DNA of 64,000 bases from Larkinella punicea. Lineage in GTDB: Bacteria > Bacteroidota > Bacteroidia > Cytophagales > Spirosomataceae. Below, piece by piece: positions 17,062-26,145 of this stretch. Under the pieces are notes generated by a model. The model was not told the origin of the DNA. It made no database searches and was given only the letters and a program-made list of their open reading frames with translations. The position numbers and the translations under genes are program-made. Numbering within the stretch: position 1 is the first letter of the stretch; each line of letters begins with the position of its first letter. The stretch lies in NCBI RefSeq assembly GCF_003334855.1, contig NZ_QOWE01000024.1, positions 82,162 through 146,161 of the forward strand, read 5' to 3'.

Positions 17062-17673
17062 ATGACTAACCGAATTAGCCTAAACATGCCTGAGAAAAGG
17101 ACCAGCAATTACTGGAATGAGAAATGGGTGGCGATCAACTTTGAGGGAGTTGAAAACCCGCCCCGCTATGAAGTTTCGAATTATGGCCGACTGAAGAGTT
17201 TTCAAAACGACCCGAAGGATGGTACGCTCATCAACGGATCGATCATTCAGGGCTATCGTTCGCTCAACATCCGAACCGGCGGAAAAACGATCAACCGGTA
17301 TTTTCACAAACTGATTGCCGAACTGTTTCTGAACCGCGAAAGCCCGGAGCAGAAGTACGTCATTCATCTCGACCATGACAAGAAAAACAATCATTTTCAG
17401 AACCTGAAGTGGGTAACGAAAGAGGAAATGATTGAACACAACCGCACGAGTCCGAACATCCTGAACCGCGAAATTCCGCGCCGGACCCGGAATTACAAAC
17501 TGACGGAGTCGAAGGTGAAGATGATCAAAAAGCTATTGAAGAATGAGAAGAACCGCCTGAAAATGATCGCCAAGCAGTTTGGGATTACCCACACCCAACT
17601 GAACCGCATTCGTTCAGGTGAGAACTGGAAGCATGTTACGATTGACGATGACGTTTCGAGTGAGAAAAACTAA
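17062..17673 (+). CDS. NUMOD4 - HNH - HTH protein, stand-alone homing-endonuclease-like
   Basis: 203 codons from ATG 17062 (another ATG at 17086 would keep all domains). NUMOD4 segment at residues 18-46 (WVAINFEG, PPRYEVSNYGRLKS), HNH_3-like core at 82-118 (HKLIAELF, then IHLDHDKKNNHFQNLKWVT with H102, N110, N114) and an IENR1-like helix-turn-helix at 146-192 (LTESKVKMIKKLL, IAKQFGITHTQLNRIRSG). The architecture is that of group I intron or phage homing endonucleases, yet there is no intron, intein or phage gene beside it. The position before H102 is Ile rather than the usual His/Asn, so cutting may be lost. Alternative: a domesticated DNA-binding regulator. Confidence 0.82.
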   Translation: MTNRISLNMPEKRTSNYWNEKWVAINFEGVENPPRYEVSNYGRLKSFQNDPKDGTLINGSIIQGYRSLNIRTGGKTINRYFHKLIAELFLNRESPEQKYVIHLDHDKKNNHFQNLKWVTKEEMIEHNRTSPNILNREIPRRTRNYKLTESKVKMIKKLLKNEKNRLKMIAKQFGITHTQLNRIRSGENWKHVTIDDDVSSEKN

Positions 17674-17703
17674 AGGCGGTTTTTTGCTGTGTGTTCAGCG
17701 TTG

Positions 17704-20700
17704 TTAATTGAGCCCGATGCTTTCGCCTTTCAGCCCACTACCCGTACCGATGGGCGGAATGTGGGGTAAACTGATAAAAAAGGTGGTTCCTTCTCCGGTT
17801 GCGGTTTCAAACCAGATGCTGCCGCCGGCGTGTTCGATCCCGCGTTTGGCAATGGCCAGCCCCAGGCCGGAGCCGCCCTCCTTCGTGCTGAAGTTGGGTA
17901 GGAAAATTTTACTGCGAATGGCTTCGGGAACCCCTGCCCCGTTGTCACTGATTTCAATATTGATGTGATCGTCGGTAACCGTTAGCCGTAGTTTGATAAC
18001 CGGCTTCCGGTCGGCCGAAACGGATTGTACACTGTTGATAATCAAATTGGTAAGAATGCGGCCAATCAGTTGCCGATCGCCCATGACCATCACCGGATAC
18101 GGGGAAATGTCCCGAATCAGCGTAATTTTTCCATCGTCGGCGTATAGATCGGCGGCTTTATTGATTACGGACGTGATCTCAAACAACTCATTTTTGGGCA
18201 ACGGCATTTTGGCAAAGTCGGAGAACGACGTGGCAATGTCACTCAGGTTGTCGATCTGGTCGAGCAGCGTTTCCAGCGTCCGTTGCAGCACCCGCCGGGC
18301 CGTCGGATTGTCGGATTGCAGCGTGCGTTGCAGGTGCTGAAGCGTCAGCTTCATCGGCGTCAGCGGATTCTTGATTTCGTGGGCAACCTGCTTGGCCATT
18401 TCCCGCCAGGCCGACTGTTTTTCGCTTTGCGACAGTGCCTGCTTTTTCTCTTCCAGTTTCACCAGCATCCGGTTGTATTCGCCAATCAGCAACCCGATTT
18501 CATCGTCCGATTTCCAGTCCAGCGGCTCGTTAAACCGGTCGAGGTTGGTTTTGCGGATTTTCTGCGTGATGATTTTGAGCGGTTTGGTCAATACGTTGGA
18601 AGCCCAGTAGGAAACGAGCAGGAAGACCATGAACAGGCCCGTAAACACGCTCAGTGCCGTGGAAACGACATCGATCATCTGGTGTTCGAGTTCGGGTTCG
18701 GAATTGAAATGCGATACGCCCAGCATGCCCAGCAACTCGCCGTCGTAGGATTTGATGCTGGCATAGGCCGTGCGGTATTGCTTCGTTCCCAGCGACTCGG
18801 TGAGCAGAACCTGGTTTTCTTTCCCCTCAGCCAGGTGGATAAACGCTTCCGGATTGACCCGTTTCGACAGATGCCCACTTTCGTAGACCAGCGGTTGGGT
18901 CGAGCAGAAAAGAGTTCCGTTTTTGTCGAAAATACTGATCTCGATGTCGTCATCCTGCGTGATTTTCTTCAATTCTTCTTCGAGATACGCTTTGCTGGTC
19001 GTTCCCTGTAAAAAGCTGGTCCAGTCGCCCCGGAAATTGGAACTGATGTTCTTGGCGTTGGTCAGGTACGTGGTTTGCTGATACGCATCATAATTGGAAC
19101 TGATGACGCCAAATGTAATGGCGACAACGAGCACCAACGGCAAAAAGAAGGCTGCGTTGAGGTAGAGTTGTGTTTTGGTCGAGTAATTAATATAAAACCG
19201 GGAGAAGCCAAACCGGATGGAATAAATCAGGATCAGAATCAGGATATACAGAATCAGAACCAGGTACAGAAAGGAGAAATTGGAAAAGAGGTTGCGAATC
19301 GGGTAGTCTCGGGATGAGATGACGACAATCCGGCCGCTTTCATCCTGCAAACCGACGTGTTTGTAGTTTTCGTGTGATACGCCCTGGTCGAACAAAACAG
19401 CGTCACTCAGCAGGGATGCCGGTAACTTCCGGTCGTAGTTGTATTCCCCGGAATTGTACAGCATTCGCTTGCCGGGGCTGTAAATGGCATAATTGTAAAT
19501 TTGTGTTTCGGGGGCCTGAATGAATTTTTTGTCAGTCAGCAGGCTGGGATCCAGTCGTCCGGGCTGATTTCGGGTTAATTTCAGATCGAGCACGACATGC
19601 CCTACCCGGTTTTCACCCAGTTTGAAGTCGAAAAACTGGACGTATTGCTTGATGAAGTTATTGCCGGCGTCGTTGATGAAATAAATACCGGAGTATTGGG
19701 TTCGGTAGTGATCTTGCCGGAAACGCTCGGCATAATTCCGGTAATTGGTTTCTGCCTGCGGATTACCCGAGTTGAAAACCATAACATCGATCGAATACCG
19801 TTCAAAATACTTATCCAGGTGAACATTTTTGACCCGCTGCTGGATTCGTTCGCGCAGCAGCAGGGTGTCACTGGTCATTACCCGCCGAATTTCGGCGTCC
19901 TGCGTAATGGCAGTTCGTGACTTGTTAAGCAGAAATTCGCCAAATGCATCATTTTCGACCAGCAACTGTTTGCCAAATTCCCGTTTGTTGACAAGGTCTC
20001 TTTTAAGTCCTTGATTGTAAACAACATACGTTGCTACCGACGCGCAGACAAAAGCCGTAAAAAACAGGTAGAGGGTGGTTTTATACCGGAATGAATACAG
20101 CGCGCGCGGAAAACGACTCACATACAGCACCATGAAATAAACCCCCTGAATCGCTAAAATCCAGGGCATTGGTGTGGAGCCTTGCCAGAAAAGCAAGACC
20201 GACAGAATGGTGCCTATCAGGAACCAGAGCATGCCCCGCCACAGGGTTAGATTCAGGCGGATGAACAGACTGGAAAAAACATACTGAAGCAGAAAGAAAA
20301 CCGTCGAAATGCCGATAAAAACCAGCAGACAGGCCATTTTTAAGCTGGAAAACGAAAGACTGAGCGTAATATCGAGCGTAAAACCGGACTTCTCGTAGAT
20401 GGTATTCAGCTCGTGGAAACAACAGTAAAAGACACTATAACTGAGAACAACCGTGATGGTCGAAACGACGGCCTTCAACCCGTCCGACTGGCGCAGAAGC
20501 CAGTAGTAGGAGCGGGTGCGGTAAAACGTGCTGGCCAGATACGACGCCAGAAGGACCATCACGATGCAGTTCAGCAATTGATCGCCCAGGGAAGGAGCCA
20601 CCACCGACGAACCGAAATAGCCGGGATTGAACAGATCGGTTTCGAAAAACAAAAAAGGAACGCCAAAATACAGCATCACCGCCCGAAGAACGATCAGATA

Positions 20701-21444
20701 CAGGGCCAGAATCACAAAACCCGCCCCATAATGCCGGCTTCGACGTAAATTCAGGGTTCGGCGAACGAGGTAGATGCCCATGAAAAAGACCGATAACAGG
20801 GCCAGAATGACCGTGTTGACGGGTGACGTCTGGTTTTGATAGCCCTCCATTTGCGGAGGAATGACCGAAAACAGAAACACCGGCGTCTGGTCGTACATGC
20901 TTTCGTAAATGCTGCTTTTTTCCACCGAAATTTCCTGCGGTGTCAGCGAAAACAGATCCGGGTTGTATCCCGAGCGCAGGTAACCATTTTCAGTCTGGTA
21001 ATGCCGGTAGACATTGACGAGCGAAAACACCTCCAGCGAATCCGTACCCTGCTTGACAAACTGCCTGCTGACCAGATATTTGCCCTGCGGAAACGACATC
21101 AGCCGGGGGTATAGAATGCTCTTTAGTTGTTGATAATCAGGGATAAAACGGTAGTCAGACCAGTAGAGAAGCTGTCTGTTGCGGAAGATGTAATACGGAT
21201 ATTTCGTTTCCCGGCTCAGGCCGGCAAACGTGGGTGGTGTTTTCTCCCGAAGCAATTCGCCGACGGCCTGGAGTTCTTCCGAACTGGTGTTCAGTTCATT
21301 TTTAATCCGTTCCTGGGTTGTCTGCAAATACTGTTCGTGGGCCGCACTGATTGCGCCCCTTTCCAGCACGGAATAGAAGAAAACTGACAACCCAAGTGCC
21401 AGAATCGATAGAATCAGGAAGATATGCTTGTTGAGTATACTCAC
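17704..21444 (-). CDS. Large membrane sensor histidine kinase (NtrY-like)
   Basis: 1246 codons. The N-terminal two thirds are membrane-rich: one TM at residues 8-26, a long periplasmic sensor segment, a block of roughly ten TM helices (about 210-480), another TM near 740, a second extracytoplasmic sensor region, a TM near 950, then HAMP, HisKA with H1022 in QVAHEIKNPLTPMKL, and an HATPase with NLIINSVQS and GGSGLGLAIAK. The AHEIKNPLTPMK box is NtrY-type. Autophosphorylates and passes phosphate to a response regulator that is not adjacent. The IscA-like gene lies 82 bp upstream on the same strand. Ligand unknown. Confidence 0.88.
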   Translation of the reverse strand: MSILNKHIFLILSILALGLSVFFYSVLERGAISAAHEQYLQTTQERIKNELNTSSEELQAVGELLREKTPPTFAGLSRETKYPYYIFRNRQLLYWSDYRFIPDYQQLKSILYPRLMSFPQGKYLVSRQFVKQGTDSLEVFSLVNVYRHYQTENGYLRSGYNPDLFSLTPQEISVEKSSIYESMYDQTPVFLFSVIPPQMEGYQNQTSPVNTVILALLSVFFMGIYLVRRTLNLRRSRHYGAGFVILALYLIVLRAVMLYFGVPFLFFETDLFNPGYFGSSVVAPSLGDQLLNCIVMVLLASYLASTFYRTRSYYWLLRQSDGLKAVVSTITVVLSYSVFYCCFHELNTIYEKSGFTLDITLSLSFSSLKMACLLVFIGISTVFFLLQYVFSSLFIRLNLTLWRGMLWFLIGTILSVLLFWQGSTPMPWILAIQGVYFMVLYVSRFPRALYSFRYKTTLYLFFTAFVCASVATYVVYNQGLKRDLVNKREFGKQLLVENDAFGEFLLNKSRTAITQDAEIRRVMTSDTLLLRERIQQRVKNVHLDKYFERYSIDVMVFNSGNPQAETNYRNYAERFRQDHYRTQYSGIYFINDAGNNFIKQYVQFFDFKLGENRVGHVVLDLKLTRNQPGRLDPSLLTDKKFIQAPETQIYNYAIYSPGKRMLYNSGEYNYDRKLPASLLSDAVLFDQGVSHENYKHVGLQDESGRIVVISSRDYPIRNLFSNFSFLYLVLILYILILILIYSIRFGFSRFYINYSTKTQLYLNAAFFLPLVLVVAITFGVISSNYDAYQQTTYLTNAKNISSNFRGDWTSFLQGTTSKAYLEEELKKITQDDDIEISIFDKNGTLFCSTQPLVYESGHLSKRVNPEAFIHLAEGKENQVLLTESLGTKQYRTAYASIKSYDGELLGMLGVSHFNSEPELEHQMIDVVSTALSVFTGLFMVFLLVSYWASNVLTKPLKIITQKIRKTNLDRFNEPLDWKSDDEIGLLIGEYNRMLVKLEEKKQALSQSEKQSAWREMAKQVAHEIKNPLTPMKLTLQHLQRTLQSDNPTARRVLQRTLETLLDQIDNLSDIATSFSDFAKMPLPKNELFEITSVINKAADLYADDGKITLIRDISPYPVMVMGDRQLIGRILTNLIINSVQSVSADRKPVIKLRLTVTDDHINIEISDNGAGVPEAIRSKIFLPNFSTKEGGSGLGLAIAKRGIEHAGGSIWFETATGEGTTFFISLPHIPPIGTGSGLKGESIGLN

Positions 21445-21526
21445 AACAAAAATGGATGAAAAGGCTTTCCCTGCCTGCTATAACCCCAAAATCATGCCAA
21501 AATTTCCGGCATACTCCCCAGGTCGA

Positions 21527-21853
21527 TTACTGGGGTTCGGATACGGTCTGCTCCGGTTTCTGAATGGTGAAACCGCGTTCGGCTTCCGTATTCTCGTACC
21601 CGACTTCAACCCCGAGCACGTAAAGCAGGTGTTTTTTGTCGATAATCACCCGAATGGTATCGATGTCGAATACCTCATCCGACTGGCCGGGCTGGTCGAA
21701 ACCCAGCACCCACGATGACCCACAGCCTCCGCCCCGAATGCCAACCCGCAAACCATAGGTGTCCGGGATTTTGTTGGCCCGGAACGTCTCCTGAATCTGA
21801 TCAATGGCTTGTGGCGTCAAACGAACCGGATTTTTGATACTTTCAATAAACAT
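21527..21853 (-). CDS. IscA/HesB-family protein lacking the C-terminal CxC
   Basis: 108 codons. A-type iron-sulfur carrier fold: VRLTPQAIDQIQETF, GLRVGIRGGGCGSSW (C44 is the first canonical Cys), YVLGVEVGYENTEAERGFTIQKP. In IscA and ErpA the GF.F.NP segment is followed by CGCG; here the chain reads GFTIQKPEQTVSEPQ and stops, so only one of the three cluster cysteines exists. It therefore may not hold a cluster alone, or may use other ligands. Cytoplasmic. Upstream of the NtrY-like kinase on the same strand. Confidence 0.85.
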   Translation of the reverse strand: MFIESIKNPVRLTPQAIDQIQETFRANKIPDTYGLRVGIRGGGCGSSWVLGFDQPGQSDEVFDIDTIRVIIDKKHLLYVLGVEVGYENTEAERGFTIQKPEQTVSEPQ

Positions 21854-22027
21854 ACTAAGTAAAAATTCCGTTTGCTGACTGAAATTTACAAACTTTACCC
21901 CACAATATAGCCACCCATTGCCAGTTTTCAGTGTGTGGCTTTCGCCACCGGTCTGGCAACGCTGTCCGCGGGACAGCCCCCGGCGATGGATAACGGAAAG
22001 TCGATCAACGACGCTTGAAAATTACGT

Positions 22028-22552
22028 ATGGATTTTATCCCTGATTTAGTAAAATTACTGGTTCCGGCCGGTCTGGTTTTGTACGGAATGTATGTAACCG
22101 TCAAACTGATGCTCGAACGCGAAGCCGAAAAGCAACGCGTCGATCTGAAAAACCGGTATGCCAGCGAGGTTACGCCCCTGCGGTTGCAGGCTTACGAACG
22201 AATGGCCCTGTTTCTGGAACGCATCACGCCCGCCAACCTGCTGTTGCGGCTGAGCAGTGAGGCCCCGGTGGCGCTGGATCTGCAACAACTGCTGCTGCGC
22301 GAAATCCGGGAAGAGTACAATCACAACGTCTCCCAACAAATCTACATGAGTCAGGCCGTCTGGGAAGAGGTGCAGAACGCCATGAATGAAGTGATTATGC
22401 TTGTCAACGAAGCCGCGGGGCAAGTTCCGCCCGAATCGCCCGCCCTGGAGTTGTCTAAAAGGATTTTTGACATCGTGATCCAGAAGAATAGCCAGCCCAC
22501 GGCGGCTGGGCTTAAAGCCGTTAAGGACGAGGTGCAGGCGGTTTTTCTGTAA
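22028..22552 (+). CDS. Membrane-anchored coiled protein, unknown (conserved in Bacteroidota type)
   Basis: 174 codons. A single N-terminal TM helix (residues 8-28, LLVPAGLVLYGMYVTVKLML) is followed by a charged helical region rich in Glu/Arg and Gln (LEREAEKQRVDLKNRYASEVTPLRLQAYERM). No enzyme motif. I recall similar proteins in Bacteroidota without known function. Probably inner-membrane with a cytoplasmic helical domain. Stop is 12 bp from the convergent HMG-CoA-lyase-like gene. Confidence 0.7.
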   Translation: MDFIPDLVKLLVPAGLVLYGMYVTVKLMLEREAEKQRVDLKNRYASEVTPLRLQAYERMALFLERITPANLLLRLSSEAPVALDLQQLLLREIREEYNHNVSQQIYMSQAVWEEVQNAMNEVIMLVNEAAGQVPPESPALELSKRIFDIVIQKNSQPTAAGLKAVKDEVQAVFL

Positions 22553-22564
22553 CGAATCTACGCA

Positions 22565-23446
22565 CTAAACGGGGCCGCCCGGCGGTTCGTGCGTGTTGAG
22601 AATTTCGGAGGATAAAACCAGGGCTTCCGCCAGGCGGTTTTGATCGATTCCGGTTGCAATTCCTTCCTTTTCAAGCAAATAGACGATATGTTCCGTCGGT
22701 AGATTACCGGTCAGGTCATCCGCAGCCATCGGGCAGCCGCCCAGGCCGTGCAAGGCGCCGTCGATGCGCCGAACCCCCGCCCGCAAAGCCGCCTTCACTT
22801 TTTCGGTGACCTGTTCCGGTCGGGCGTGCAGGTGGGCGCCAAACTCAATGGCCGGAAACGTAGCCAGCAAATACCGGAACAACGTTTCAATGCTTTCGGG
22901 TGTCGACGAACCGACGGTATCCGAAGGCGCGATGATTTCGATGCCGCTCTGAATCAGCCGTTCTGTAAATTGTCCAATTAGTTCAGGATTGTACGGGTCG
23001 CCATACGGATTGCCAAAACCCATTGACAGATAAACGACCAACTGCTTTTGGTGGGCAGCGCACAGGTGCTGAATGGCTTCTACCTCCGCAAACGCCTGTT
23101 CGATGGTTTTGTTGGTGTTGCGGAGTTGAAACGTTTCGGAGACCGACAGCGGAAAACCGAGGTACTGAATTTCGGGAAACGAAACCGCCTGCTCCGCCCC
23201 GCGTACGTTGGCGATGATGGCGAGTAACTTCGTTTGGGTTTCGCTCAGATCCAGACCTGCCAGCACCTCCGCCGTGTCGCGTAGCTGCGGAATGGCTTTG
23301 GGCGATACGAAACTTCCAAAATCGAGCGTGTCGAACCCTACCCGCAGCAGCGCGTTCAGATACCGGATTTTGTCGGTTGTCGGAATAAAACCGGGAAGGC
23401 CCTGCATCGCGTCGCGGGGACATTCGATCAATTTAAATGAATTCAT
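22565..23446 (-). CDS. Hydroxymethylglutaryl-CoA lyase-like protein
   Basis: 293 codons from ATG 23446; the frame continues to 23509 but that leader is not conserved in appearance. Cleaves HMG-CoA to acetoacetate and acetyl-CoA in leucine or ketone metabolism, if the activity is kept. Seen: R11 in ECPRDAMQG, the metal-binding H205 and H207 (GAHLHARPEQ), APSDTVGSSTPE, and C238 in GLGGCPMA, the active-site loop. SMGFGNPYGD replaces the more usual VFGCPYEG. A related DRE-TIM aldolase is the alternative. Confidence 0.87.
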   Translation of the reverse strand: MNSFKLIECPRDAMQGLPGFIPTTDKIRYLNALLRVGFDTLDFGSFVSPKAIPQLRDTAEVLAGLDLSETQTKLLAIIANVRGAEQAVSFPEIQYLGFPLSVSETFQLRNTNKTIEQAFAEVEAIQHLCAAHQKQLVVYLSMGFGNPYGDPYNPELIGQFTERLIQSGIEIIAPSDTVGSSTPESIETLFRYLLATFPAIEFGAHLHARPEQVTEKVKAALRAGVRRIDGALHGLGGCPMAADDLTGNLPTEHIVYLLEKEGIATGIDQNRLAEALVLSSEILNTHEPPGGPV

Positions 23447-23513
23447 GGGTGTTAAGATGCAGTAATTGAACGAAAGGTAGCCGGTTTTGAACCGGTAATT
23501 GCCGTTCAATGTG

Positions 23514-23521
23514 TAGTTTTG
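23514..23521 (+). promoter_or_regulatory. Candidate -7 box TAGTTTTG upstream of mutS2
   Basis: Exact TAnnTTTG match; TTTTG at 23484-23489 is a possible -33 element 24 bp upstream. Leader to the ATG at 23627 would be about 100 nt. Confidence 0.45.
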
Positions 23522-23626
23522 CGGTTTTTACGAAAAAAAGAATCGAACTGCTTTTCCATCGCCGGTGTTATTTCACGTACCCCCGACGCTCCGGCCGCAG
23601 GTACGTAACAACCAGAAGAACAACAA

Positions 23627-26050
23627 ATGCTCTATCCCGATTCATTTGAACAAAAATTAGGTTTCGATAAAATCCGCGACTTGCTGCGGCAGGCTTGTAT
23701 CAGCCCGCTGGGGCAGTCGTATGTTGATAAAATCCGGTTTTCCGACAATTTCCAACTAATCGACAAAATGCTCCGGCAGGTGGCCGAGTTCAAGACCATC
23801 GTGCAGTATGAACCGGAATTTCCGTCGTCCAACTATCTCGACATTCGCCCGCAACTCGCCAAAGTCCGGATTGAGGGCATGATGCTCACCGAAGAAGAGT
23901 TTTTTGACCTGAAACTGACACTTCGGACCATTCAGTTGTGCCTGCGGTTTCTGGCTGGTAAAGAAAAAGAAGTTTACCCGTATCTGAACGAACTCGCCGA
24001 CGCCATCACGGTGGACAAAAAGCTGACCGAAGCCATCGAGCGCGTCATCGACGACCGGGGCCACGTCCGCGATAATGCCTCACCGGAACTCGCCACCATT
24101 CGCCGGCGCATCATCTCGGAGCAGGCGGGTTTGCGCAAAAAGCTGGACGGGATTATGCGAAACGCCCGCCAGCAGGGCTGGATGCCGGATGATATTTCGA
24201 TGACGATCCGAAACGGTCGCGTCGTGATTCCGATTTCGGCAGAACACAAACGGCGGTTGAAGGGCTTCATCCACGACGAGTCGGCCACGGGGCAGACGGT
24301 TTTTATCGAACCGGCGGAGGTCTTCGATGCCAACAACGAAATCCGCGAGATGGAGTACGAAGAGCGGCGCGAAGTAGCCCGCATCCTGCGCGAGCTGACC
24401 GCCCTGCTTCGTCCATACCTGCCTGAATTACAGCGCGCTACTACGTTTTTGGGGTTGATCGATTTCATCCGGGCCAAAGCCAAATTTGCCCTGCAAATCG
24501 ACGCCGGGATGCCGAAACTCGTTAACCAGCCGCTGGTCGACTGGCTCCAGGCGCGGCACCCGCTGCTGCATCTGTCGTTTCAGAAACAGGGTAAAAAAGT
24601 GGTTCCGTTGAATCTGCTCCTCGATTCGGGCCAGCGGATTCTGATTATTTCGGGACCCAACGCGGGCGGGAAGTCGGTGGCCCTCAAGACAATTGGTTTG
24701 CTGCAATACATGATTCAGAGCGGTTTGCTCATTCCGGTGATCGAAGGCTCCACGGCGGGTGTTTTCCAGAATCTGTTCATCGATATTGGCGACGAGCAAT
24801 CGCTCGAAAACGACCTCAGCACCTACAGCTCGCACCTGACCAGCATGAAGGCATTTGTGACCTTTGCAAACCGCAAAACGCTGTTTCTGATCGATGAATT
24901 CGGTACCGGAACCGAACCCGGATTGGGTGGGGCCATTGCCGAAGCCATTCTGGAAGAACTGACCAAATCGGGTGCTTACGGTGTTGTGAACACGCACTAC
25001 ACCAACCTGAAACTCTTTGCCGACAAAACAACGGGGCTGGTCAACGGCGCGATGCGGTTTGACGGCGAACACCTCGAACCGCTCTACGAACTCGAAATTG
25101 GCCGACCCGGTAGCTCGTTTGCGTTCGAGATTGCCTCGAAAATCGGCCTGCCCAAACCGCTGATCGACCGGGCCAAGGAAAAACTGGGATCGCAGCAGGT
25201 GAACCTCGAAAAACTGCTGAAAGAACTGGACATCGAGAAGCGGGTTTTTGCCGAAAAAAACATGGAAGTCGGGATCAATCAGCGCAAACTGGCCCAGCAA
25301 CTGGCCGAAACCAACGCCCTGAAAACCCGGCTCGACAACGACCAGAAACGGCTGCTGAACGAAGCCAAACAAAAAGCCAAAGCCCTGGTGGCGGAGGCCA
25401 ATCAGCGGATTGAAAATACCATTCGGGAAATCAAGGAAAACAAAGCCGAGCGGGACATGACCCGGCTGGCTCGGCAGGAACTTGAGCAGTTCGATAAAAA
25501 AGAACTGAAGCCGGAAACGCTGGTGGAGGAAGTCCGTAAAAAACCGGAAAAGGTCGAACCGGAGGAGTTTTTGCCCGAATCGGGGGCCATCGCCGTGGGC
25601 AGTTTCGTGCAGATCAAAGGTCAGTCGACGATTGGCGAGGTGCTGGCGTTGCGCGGAAAAGACGTCGAAATCCGGATTGGCGACCTAAAATCAACCATCA
25701 AACTCAACCGGCTGGAGAAAGTTAGCCGCAAAGTGTACCGCGAAGCCGTTGGGGAAACTGCCCGGCCCAAAATGCAGGGGATCGATCTGAACGAGAAGAT
25801 GATGAACTTCAGCTTCAACCTCGACATCCGTGGGCAGCGGGGCGAGGAAGCGATGGTGGAACTGGACAATTTTATCAACAACGGCCTGATGCTGGGCTAC
25901 GCTGAACTCCGGATCGTGCACGGCAAAGGCGACGGTATTCTGCGAACGCTGGTGCGGAATCACCTGCGAACCTTCCCGCAGGTGACGTCCATGCAAGACG
26001 AACACGTCGACCGGGGCGGGGCCGGGGTGACGGTGGTGAAGATGAAGTAA
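23627..26050 (+). CDS. mutS2: MutS2 family protein with Smr domain
   Basis: 807 codons. N-terminal MutS core/lever helices, Walker A GPNAGGKS at 343-350, signature and Walker B LFLIDEFGTGTEP (about 422-434) and NTHYTNLK histidine; a long coiled-coil arm (about 520-640); KOW-like linker; C-terminal Smr nuclease domain with LDIRGQRGEEAM and VHGKGDGILR. MutS2 lacks the mismatch-recognition domain; studied homologues suppress recombination or split collided ribosomes. Cytoplasmic homodimer. Monocistronic or with the LEA gene 95 bp downstream. Confidence 0.95.
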   Translation: MLYPDSFEQKLGFDKIRDLLRQACISPLGQSYVDKIRFSDNFQLIDKMLRQVAEFKTIVQYEPEFPSSNYLDIRPQLAKVRIEGMMLTEEEFFDLKLTLRTIQLCLRFLAGKEKEVYPYLNELADAITVDKKLTEAIERVIDDRGHVRDNASPELATIRRRIISEQAGLRKKLDGIMRNARQQGWMPDDISMTIRNGRVVIPISAEHKRRLKGFIHDESATGQTVFIEPAEVFDANNEIREMEYEERREVARILRELTALLRPYLPELQRATTFLGLIDFIRAKAKFALQIDAGMPKLVNQPLVDWLQARHPLLHLSFQKQGKKVVPLNLLLDSGQRILIISGPNAGGKSVALKTIGLLQYMIQSGLLIPVIEGSTAGVFQNLFIDIGDEQSLENDLSTYSSHLTSMKAFVTFANRKTLFLIDEFGTGTEPGLGGAIAEAILEELTKSGAYGVVNTHYTNLKLFADKTTGLVNGAMRFDGEHLEPLYELEIGRPGSSFAFEIASKIGLPKPLIDRAKEKLGSQQVNLEKLLKELDIEKRVFAEKNMEVGINQRKLAQQLAETNALKTRLDNDQKRLLNEAKQKAKALVAEANQRIENTIREIKENKAERDMTRLARQELEQFDKKELKPETLVEEVRKKPEKVEPEEFLPESGAIAVGSFVQIKGQSTIGEVLALRGKDVEIRIGDLKSTIKLNRLEKVSRKVYREAVGETARPKMQGIDLNEKMMNFSFNLDIRGQRGEEAMVELDNFINNGLMLGYAELRIVHGKGDGILRTLVRNHLRTFPQVTSMQDEHVDRGGAGVTVVKMK

Positions 26051-26145
26051 GAACGTCATAATTTTCTGCTTCCCTAAAAATAGTGAATACTTGGTAAACA
26101 GTCTCATAGTAAGACGGTTTAGTACCCGACAAGTAACTCAATAGG

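Noticed and set aside
24428..25372. Leftward frame inside mutS2
   Set aside because: Antisense shadow; mutS2 has intact motifs and Smr domain.
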